Shown here: piece after piece, positions 22,686 through 27,393 of the stretch
How the letters are laid out: the number at the start of each line of letters is the position of its first letter
Position numbering within the stretch: the stretch's first letter is position 1
Source of the DNA: JAOUEE01 sp051011595
GTDB taxonomy: Bacteria; Actinomycetota; Acidimicrobiia; Acidimicrobiales; SHLQ01
Assembly: GCA_051011595.1 (NCBI GenBank)
Contig: JBPCTQ010000107.1
Span: 1 to 27,393, forward strand
Length of the DNA stretch: 27,393 nt
Reading direction: 5' to 3'
The notes under the pieces: generated by a model
Seen by the model: only the letters and a program-made list of their open reading frames with translations
Told to the model about the DNA's origin: nothing
Databases searched by the model: none
Program-made: the position numbers and the translations under genes

Positions 22686-23401
22686 CCGTCACCGAGCCGA
22701 GCACGGTGCCATTGCTCAACGCCGAGGCCCGGTCGGCCGACCAACCGGTCGACCCTGCCGCCGTCTCGGTGTCGGACACGACCGAGGTCCGTTGGTTCTT
22801 CCCCGGATCGATTCCTCCGGAGGTGCTGAGTTGGTTTGTCGGCTCCGGCATGGTCCAGGAGCGCTACGACACGTACCTACTCGAGGGTCGGGACGACATC
22901 GGCGTGAAGCGTCGCTTCGGGCACACCTTGGAACTCAAGGTTCGACGGCTGCGGGGCGGGCTGATCGAGCTTGATGGGGGCCTTGCCGGTTCGCTCGAAG
23001 TGTGGCGGAAGTGGAGCCCCGCCGAGGGCCTCGTTGAGTTGGGCGAGAAGGGGATCTGGGTCGACGTCCACAAAGTAGTGGTGAAGCGACGGTTCTCCGA
23101 GACCGGATCCGAGGTCGCCTTCTCGCCGGATGTGCCGGCGACTGGCACCGGATGTGACGTCGAGGTCGCCTCGGTCAGCGTCGGCGATCGGCAGGGCTGG
23201 ACGCTTGCGTTCGCCTCGTTCGGCCCACCCTCGGTCCGCCAGGATGCGCTGCGGGCCGCATGGCGCACCGTCGTGGCCACCGCGGCGTGCCCGGTGCCGC
23301 TCGAACCCAGTGCGGGCCAAGCCATGGGCTACCCCGAATGGCTGGCGCGCTCGGCCTCTCCGGCCGCTGGTGGCGACGACTCGCCGAACAATTTCATCTG
23401 A
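22682..23401 (+). CDS. Unrecognised protein, possibly a degenerate CYTH-like fold
   Basis: 239 residues from GTG 22682; the start is chosen because it overlaps the stop of the small ORF and the upstream frame is not protein-like. I do not firmly recognise it. TEVRWFF, then RYDTYLLEGRDDIGVKRRFG and LELKVRR resemble the early strands of CYTH/triphosphate-tunnel proteins, where alternating charged residues line a barrel. A second half has EVASVSVGDRQGWTLAFASFG. The canonical ExExK is not intact, so catalysis is doubtful. It has no signal peptide, no membrane segment and a polar tail. It stands alone between the transporter and the lipoprotein gene. Confidence 0.6.
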   Translation: MTVTEPSTVPLLNAEARSADQPVDPAAVSVSDTTEVRWFFPGSIPPEVLSWFVGSGMVQERYDTYLLEGRDDIGVKRRFGHTLELKVRRLRGGLIELDGGLAGSLEVWRKWSPAEGLVELGEKGIWVDVHKVVVKRRFSETGSEVAFSPDVPATGTGCDVEVASVSVGDRQGWTLAFASFGPPSVRQDALRAAWRTVVATAACPVPLEPSAGQAMGYPEWLARSASPAAGGDDSPNNFI

Positions 23402-23518
23402 AGGAGCACCAGCGCACACACCGGCCCCTCGGCCAGATGTGATCGGGCGGTTCCTCGACCTTTGGTTCGGACAGGCGGCGGGTACTGTCGGCATTCATCG
23501 ATCGGGAGGAATGCCCGG

Positions 23519-24637
23519 ATGAGTCGTATGGCGACGGCAGCCGTTCTGGCCGCAGCAGTGCTGGTGGTCGGGTGCGCGGACGCCGAAGACAACGACGACG
23601 ACAGCGTGGCCGCCACCACCACGAGCGCGGTTGCCGAGGTCACGATCAACGGAGAAACGGCCCCCGCGGCCAGCGCACCGGCGACGCCGACAACAGCCTC
23701 CACCTCGGCGCCGACATCACCACCGCAACCCGTGCCCGCCGACCAGCTCGAGGTGATGTCCTTCCCGGTGCCGGCCGGTTCGCGACCCCACGACGTCGCC
23801 CCGGCCACCGACGGTGGGGTGTGGTACACCGCTCAGCGGGCCGAGGCACTCGGCCACCTAGACCCCGAGACCGGCGAGACCCGCCACATCCCACTCGGCC
23901 CGGGTTCGGCTCCCCATGGGGTGATCGTGGGCCCCGACGGTCTGGCGTGGATCACCGACGGCGGGTTGAACGCCATCGTCAGCGTCGGTCAGGGCGACGA
24001 GGTGACCGTCTACCCCCTCCCGGCCGACGCTTCGAACGCCAACCTGAACACGGCGGCCTTCGACGGGAGTGGACGCTTGTGGTTCACCGGCCAGAACGGC
24101 TTTCACGGGGTGTTGGATCCCGACGTCGGTCAGGTCGAGGTGTTCTCGTCGCCGCGGGGAACGGGCCCGTACGGCATCACGGCGACCCCGACGGGCGACA
24201 TCTACTTCGCCTCATTGGCCGGGAGTTACGTGGGGTTCGTCAGCGAGGACGGTTCGGTGCTCGAACTCGAACCGCCGACCCCCGCCCAGGGTGCCCGCCG
24301 GGTGTGGGCTGACTCGGAGGGGTCGATCTGGGTGAGTGAATGGAACTCCGGTCAGCTCAGCCGGTACCGCCCTCAAGGCGAGGAGTGGGATGTCTGGCCG
24401 CTGCCCGGCAGCAACCCGTCGGCCTACGCCGTCTATGTCGACGAGCTCGATCAGGTGTGGGTCAGCGATTTCGGCGGGAATGCCATTCACCGCTTCGACC
24501 CGACGGCGGAGGTCTTCGACACCTTTGCCCTGCCCGCCAACCCGAGCGATGTCCGCCAGATCCTGGGCCGCCCGGGCGAGATATGGGGCGCCGAGTCGGC
24601 CAACGACTCACTGGTGGTGATCCGCACCCGCCGCTGA
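23519..24637 (+). CDS. Lipoprotein with streptogramin-lyase (Vgb)-like beta-propeller
   Basis: 372 residues from ATG 23519, with GGAGG nine bases upstream. The signal peptide ends in a lipobox LVVGC with Cys19, so the mature protein should be lipid-anchored outside the membrane. A Thr/Ala/Ser/Pro-rich spacer runs to about residue 80. The rest repeats a blade pattern such as PHGVIVGPDGLAWITDGG, GSGRLWFTGQNGFHGV, PYGITATPTGDIYFAS and DELDQVWVSDFGGNAIHRFD, as in virginiamycin B lyase/SMP-30-like seven-bladed propellers. True Vgb is a cytoplasmic resistance enzyme. An exported, anchored version more likely binds or hydrolyses an unknown ligand, so resistance should not be assumed. Confidence 0.8.
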   Translation: MSRMATAAVLAAAVLVVGCADAEDNDDDSVAATTTSAVAEVTINGETAPAASAPATPTTASTSAPTSPPQPVPADQLEVMSFPVPAGSRPHDVAPATDGGVWYTAQRAEALGHLDPETGETRHIPLGPGSAPHGVIVGPDGLAWITDGGLNAIVSVGQGDEVTVYPLPADASNANLNTAAFDGSGRLWFTGQNGFHGVLDPDVGQVEVFSSPRGTGPYGITATPTGDIYFASLAGSYVGFVSEDGSVLELEPPTPAQGARRVWADSEGSIWVSEWNSGQLSRYRPQGEEWDVWPLPGSNPSAYAVYVDELDQVWVSDFGGNAIHRFDPTAEVFDTFALPANPSDVRQILGRPGEIWGAESANDSLVVIRTRR

Positions 24638-24664
24638 CACAGGAGTACGTGGAGGGTCGGCCGA

Positions 24665-25984
24665 TCAGCGGCGAGTGACGGTGACCGGCAGGCGGGTGTA
24701 GCCGTGGACGAAGGACGAGAAGGTGCGCTCCGGCTCGTCCTGGATCTCGATGCGCTCGAACCGCTGGAGAACTTCTTCCCAAAGCACCCGAAGCTGCAAC
24801 TCGGCGAGGCGACTGCCCATACAGAAGTGGATGCCGTAGCCGAACGAGAGGTGGCGGTCGGCATTGTGGCGTTCGAGGTCGAGTGCGTCGGCATCGGCGA
24901 AGACGTCTTCGTCGCGGTTGGCCGACAGGTACCACATCAGGATCTGGTCGTCCTTGCGGATCTTCTTGTCGCCGATCTCGCAGTCGCGCGTGGCGGTGCG
25001 GCGCATGTACGACAGCGGTGTCTGCCAGCGGATGATCTCGGGCACCAGGTTCGGCACCAGTCCGGGGTCGGCGATCAGCTTGTCGTACTGATCGGGGAAC
25101 CTGTTGAGCCCGTACACACTGCCCGACATCGTGTTGCGGGTCGTGTCGTTGCCGCCCACGATCAACAACAACAGGTTCCCGAGATGGGCCACGGTGGGCA
25201 TGTCCTTGGTGGCCTCGCCGTTGGCGAGCATGGAGACCAGATCGAACCCAGGGTTCTCGCGGCGCTCGGCCCACAAGCCCTCGAAGTAGCCGACACACTC
25301 CATCATCTCGTCGATCTTCTGCTGCTGGGTCTCGACCACACCACCGGGTTCGGGCACCGCGAAGACGATGTCGGACCAGCGGGTGAGCTTGCGACGATCT
25401 TCCATCGGGAAGTCGAAGAGGGTGGCCAACAGCAGTGTGGTCAGCTCGATGGACACCGTGTCGACCCAGTCGAAGGTCTCGCCTTCGGGCAACGAATCCA
25501 GAACGGCAATGGTGCGTTCGCGGATCTGCGGCTCGAGGTTCTTGAGGTTGCTCGGCGCCGAGACACCCCGCACGGTCTTGCGCTGCTCGGTGTGGGTGGG
25601 CGGGTCCATCGAGATGAACGAGGTGATGCGCTGGAATCGTGCGTCGTTCTCCGGGCTGGGAGGAAGCCCCAACGTGATGCCGCGCGCCGACGAGAATGTC
25701 TCCCAGTCGCCGTCGACGGCCCGCACGTCGTCGTACTTCGTGACCGACCAGTAGCGGCCGGACGTCTCGAGCTCGTTGAGGTGCACCGGGTCTTCGGCCC
25801 GCAGGCGAGCGAAGTGGTCGCGCCACCGGTCCTCTTTGAAGAGGTGCGGATTGGCCGGGTTGATGTCGTCGATGGCCAGGTCGGCGGCTTCGGGCACATC
25901 GCCGCCGGTCTCGGCCATCTCCATCTCGGGTGTACGGATGTCGGCGTCCAGGAAGTCGGACTTCGCCTCGGTCACGTCGGTCAT
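24665..25984 (-). CDS. Cytochrome P450
   Basis: 439 residues from ATG 25984, with GAGGAG seven bases upstream. The haem loop FGYGIHFCMGSRLAE places the axial thiolate at about Cys388. The I-helix oxygen-activation motif is GGNDTTRN, the K-helix ExxR is EIIR, and SMDPPTHTEQRK is the C-helix region contacting haem propionates. The N-terminal about 45 residues are acidic and have no membrane anchor, so it is a soluble class I bacterial P450 needing ferredoxin and reductase, neither of which is adjacent. Substrate unknown. Divergent from the SDR gene, with 101 bases between starts. Confidence 0.95.
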   Translation of the reverse strand: MTDVTEAKSDFLDADIRTPEMEMAETGGDVPEAADLAIDDINPANPHLFKEDRWRDHFARLRAEDPVHLNELETSGRYWSVTKYDDVRAVDGDWETFSSARGITLGLPPSPENDARFQRITSFISMDPPTHTEQRKTVRGVSAPSNLKNLEPQIRERTIAVLDSLPEGETFDWVDTVSIELTTLLLATLFDFPMEDRRKLTRWSDIVFAVPEPGGVVETQQQKIDEMMECVGYFEGLWAERRENPGFDLVSMLANGEATKDMPTVAHLGNLLLLIVGGNDTTRNTMSGSVYGLNRFPDQYDKLIADPGLVPNLVPEIIRWQTPLSYMRRTATRDCEIGDKKIRKDDQILMWYLSANRDEDVFADADALDLERHNADRHLSFGYGIHFCMGSRLAELQLRVLWEEVLQRFERIEIQDEPERTFSSFVHGYTRLPVTVTRR

Positions 25985-26085
25985 GGTGGTGCTCCTCGGT
26001 CGCCGACCAGTGTGCCCCATCGAACCCAGCGGCTCCAGCACCGGCAACTGCGACTCGGGCGGGCCGGCGTGTCACTATCGCCCTC

Positions 26086-26871
26086 ATGGGTGAGAGTGAT
26101 GTCAGTGCGGAGAGCAGGCGACGACTCGAAGGTCGCGCCATCGTGGTGACCGGGGCCGGTGCCGGTATCGGCCGGGCCTGTGTCGAGCGCTACCACGCCG
26201 AAGGGGCCTCGATCGTCGCCGCCGACCTCGATCCCCAAGGCCTGGACGCCTTGGCCGGCGATGCCACCGGACCGATCGAAGTGGTCACGGTCGACGTGAC
26301 GCAGCCGGACGCGGCCACAACACTCGTCGAGCGCTCGTTGGAGGTGTTCGGGCGGCTCGACGTGTATCACGCCAATGCCGGTGGGGCGTTCCCGACTCCG
26401 TTCGTCGACACCGGCGACGAACAATACGAGCAAGTGCGAGCCCTCAATCTCGACGCGGTGTGGAACGGATCGCGGGCAGCCATTCCCGTGTTCCTCGAAG
26501 CGGGTCGTGGGGTGTTTCTGGCCACATCGTCGGGAGCGGGCATCAACGCCGTCGACGGCCTGTCGGCCTACGGCGCGGCCAAGGCGGGAGTGCAGGCGCT
26601 GGTGAAGGCGTTGGCCCTCGAACACGGCCGCGAAGGGGTGCGGGCCTGTGCGATTGCACCCGGGATGATCGAGTCGCCGGGGTTGTTGGCGTGGCTGGAG
26701 ACGTTGCCTGGTGGTGTCGAGGCACGGGCCGCAAAACAGACGGCGGGTCGACTCGGCCTGCCGTCGGAGATCGCGGCGGCCGCCGCCTTCCTGGCATCCG
26801 ACGATGCCTCGTTCGTGAACGGTGTGACGCTGGCCGTCGATGGCGGCACGCAGGCGGTGCTCGGCGCTTAG
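26086..26871 (+). CDS. SDR-family oxidoreductase
   Basis: 261 residues from ATG 26086. It has the classical TGAGAGIGRA cofactor motif (22-31), ADLD acidic pair favouring NAD, NAGG (97-100), Asn121, Ser149 (ATSSGAG) and Tyr162-x3-Lys166 (AYGAAK), and ends with NGVTLAVDGG. It is a cytoplasmic alcohol/ketone dehydrogenase of unknown substrate. Shared divergent spacing with the P450 suggests the two may act on the same compound, for example oxidising an alcohol the P450 makes; this is inference. Confidence 0.92.
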   Translation: MGESDVSAESRRRLEGRAIVVTGAGAGIGRACVERYHAEGASIVAADLDPQGLDALAGDATGPIEVVTVDVTQPDAATTLVERSLEVFGRLDVYHANAGGAFPTPFVDTGDEQYEQVRALNLDAVWNGSRAAIPVFLEAGRGVFLATSSGAGINAVDGLSAYGAAKAGVQALVKALALEHGREGVRACAIAPGMIESPGLLAWLETLPGGVEARAAKQTAGRLGLPSEIAAAAAFLASDDASFVNGVTLAVDGGTQAVLGA

Positions 26872-26883
26872 GCCGATGCGCCG

Positions 26884-27393
26884 TCAGTCGCGTCGTGCCT
26901 GGATGGCGATGCGGGCGTCGTTCCAGGGGTCGGGTGCCCGGTCCTCGCCGAAGGCGGTCACCTCGATGTCGGAGAAGCCGACGTGGCGCAGCATCAGCTC
27001 GATCTCGCTCTTGAAGTAGAGCCCCAAGTCGACACGGTGGCGTTCCGATGCCAGTACCTCGTCGCCCGAGGAGTGCACGATCTCCATCTCCACCACCGCC
27101 GTCTGCTCGAGGGGGTCGAACCGCATCAGTCGAGTGTGCAGCTCCAGGTCGGTGCCGTCGGCGGCTGTACGGCGCATCCGCTGGTCGGAGACGGTGCGCG
27201 GCAGATCCGGCTCCTCTATCCAGTCGTTCCAGGTGTTGGCGTCGGCCAGGTTGGGGAGGTGATGGTCGATGACCAGCAATCCGCCGGGTTCGAGGTGGGT
27301 GTAGAGGCGGCGAAGACCCTCCAGGTCTTCGGCCCGGTCGCTGCCGACACCGAACGCGCCCGCCACGATGATCGTGCGATAGCGGCGAGGCAG
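26884..27393 (-). CDS. Class I SAM-dependent methyltransferase, C-terminal part
   Basis: 170 codons are visible, open to the right edge, so the N-terminal part with SAM motif I lies outside the window. IIVAGAFGVG followed by LRRLYTHLEPGGLLVIDHHL is the motif III to post-motif region of Methyltransf_25-type enzymes. The rest (LYFKSEIELMLRHVGFSDIEV) is the usual C-terminal helix and strand. It is convergent with the SDR gene, 12 bases apart. The substrate is unknown. Confidence 0.85.
   Translation of the reverse strand: MPRRYRTIIVAGAFGVGSDRAEDLEGLRRLYTHLEPGGLLVIDHHLPNLADANTWNDWIEEPDLPRTVSDQRMRRTAADGTDLELHTRLMRFDPLEQTAVVEMEIVHSSGDEVLASERHRVDLGLYFKSEIELMLRHVGFSDIEVTAFGEDRAPDPWNDARIAIQARRD

Noticed and set aside
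24704..26149. Long plus-strand open frame (about 481 codons) opposite the P450
   Set aside because: Mirror frame of a P450 with all signature motifs; no domain of its own.
1..27393. tRNA, rRNA, CRISPR arrays, insertion sequences, integrases
   Set aside because: I looked for TTCGA-type T-loops with cloverleaf potential, regular spaced direct repeats, and transposase or integrase motifs on both strands and found none I could support.

Overview
The window is GC-rich (about two thirds G+C), has no RNA genes or mobile elements, and is densely packed with genes that often start at GTG and often overlap by 4 bases (GTGA, ATGA). It carries a large MalT-like LuxR regulator, a TIGR03086/maleylpyruvate-isomerase-type gene, PPOX/F420-type flavin oxidoreductases, a MaoC-like hotdog protein, several SDRs and a P450, and a secreted protein with GGxGxD repeats. 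Together these suggest a chromosomal segment of an actinomycete, most likely an environmental Acidimicrobiia (Ilumatobacter-like) lineage. That placement is inferred from gene content and style, not from a marker gene.

Layout. 1-350 (-): N-terminus of an indolepyruvate:ferredoxin oxidoreductase-type enzyme, cut by the window edge. 446-1938 (+): SAM methyltransferase and MaoC-like protein, overlapping by 4 bases. 1933-7059 (-): a five-gene operon, in transcription order alpha/beta hydrolase, acetylpolyamine amidohydrolase (HDAC family), DUF3291 monooxygenase-like protein, Rv1155-type PPOX protein, and dimethylglycine/sarcosine-dehydrogenase-like flavoprotein. The last gene seems to start at a CTG that overlaps the preceding stop codon. 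7154-8134 (+): aldo/keto reductase. 8139-8819 (-): membrane protein with a TrkA-C/RCK-like tail. 8969-11134 (+): a compact sulfur module of SQR-like flavoprotein, DsrC/TusE-like carrier and DsrE-like protein. 11260-11457 (+): cold-shock protein followed by a strong hairpin terminator. 11544-13171 (-): PPOX protein, a possible small ORF and a DUF3626 protein. 13332-14909 (+): secreted GH43-like beta-propeller with calcium-binding repeats. 14922-16414 (-): SDR and a frameshifted TIGR03086 gene. 16513-17505 (+): amidinotransferase.

17586-22451 looks like one regulatory unit: a cytoplasmic sulfatase (-), a 760-residue MalT/LAL-type LuxR regulator (-) and a divergent BASS-like (bile acid:sodium symporter family) transporter (+). 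The same 15-base sequence, containing a perfect palindrome (TTCACCCGGGTGAA at one site, its 12-base core at the other), lies in front of the sulfatase and in the regulator/transporter intergenic region, and I saw no other copy. This is the best candidate for an undescribed system: a LuxR/LAL-controlled pathway for importing and desulfating an organosulfate.

22587-24637 (+): a 32-codon leader-like ORF with an excellent ribosome binding site overlapping an unrecognised, possibly CYTH-like gene, then a streptogramin-lyase-like lipoprotein. 24665-26871: a P450 (-) divergent from an SDR (+). 26884-27393 (-): a methyltransferase cut by the right edge. No gap between genes exceeds 300 bases.
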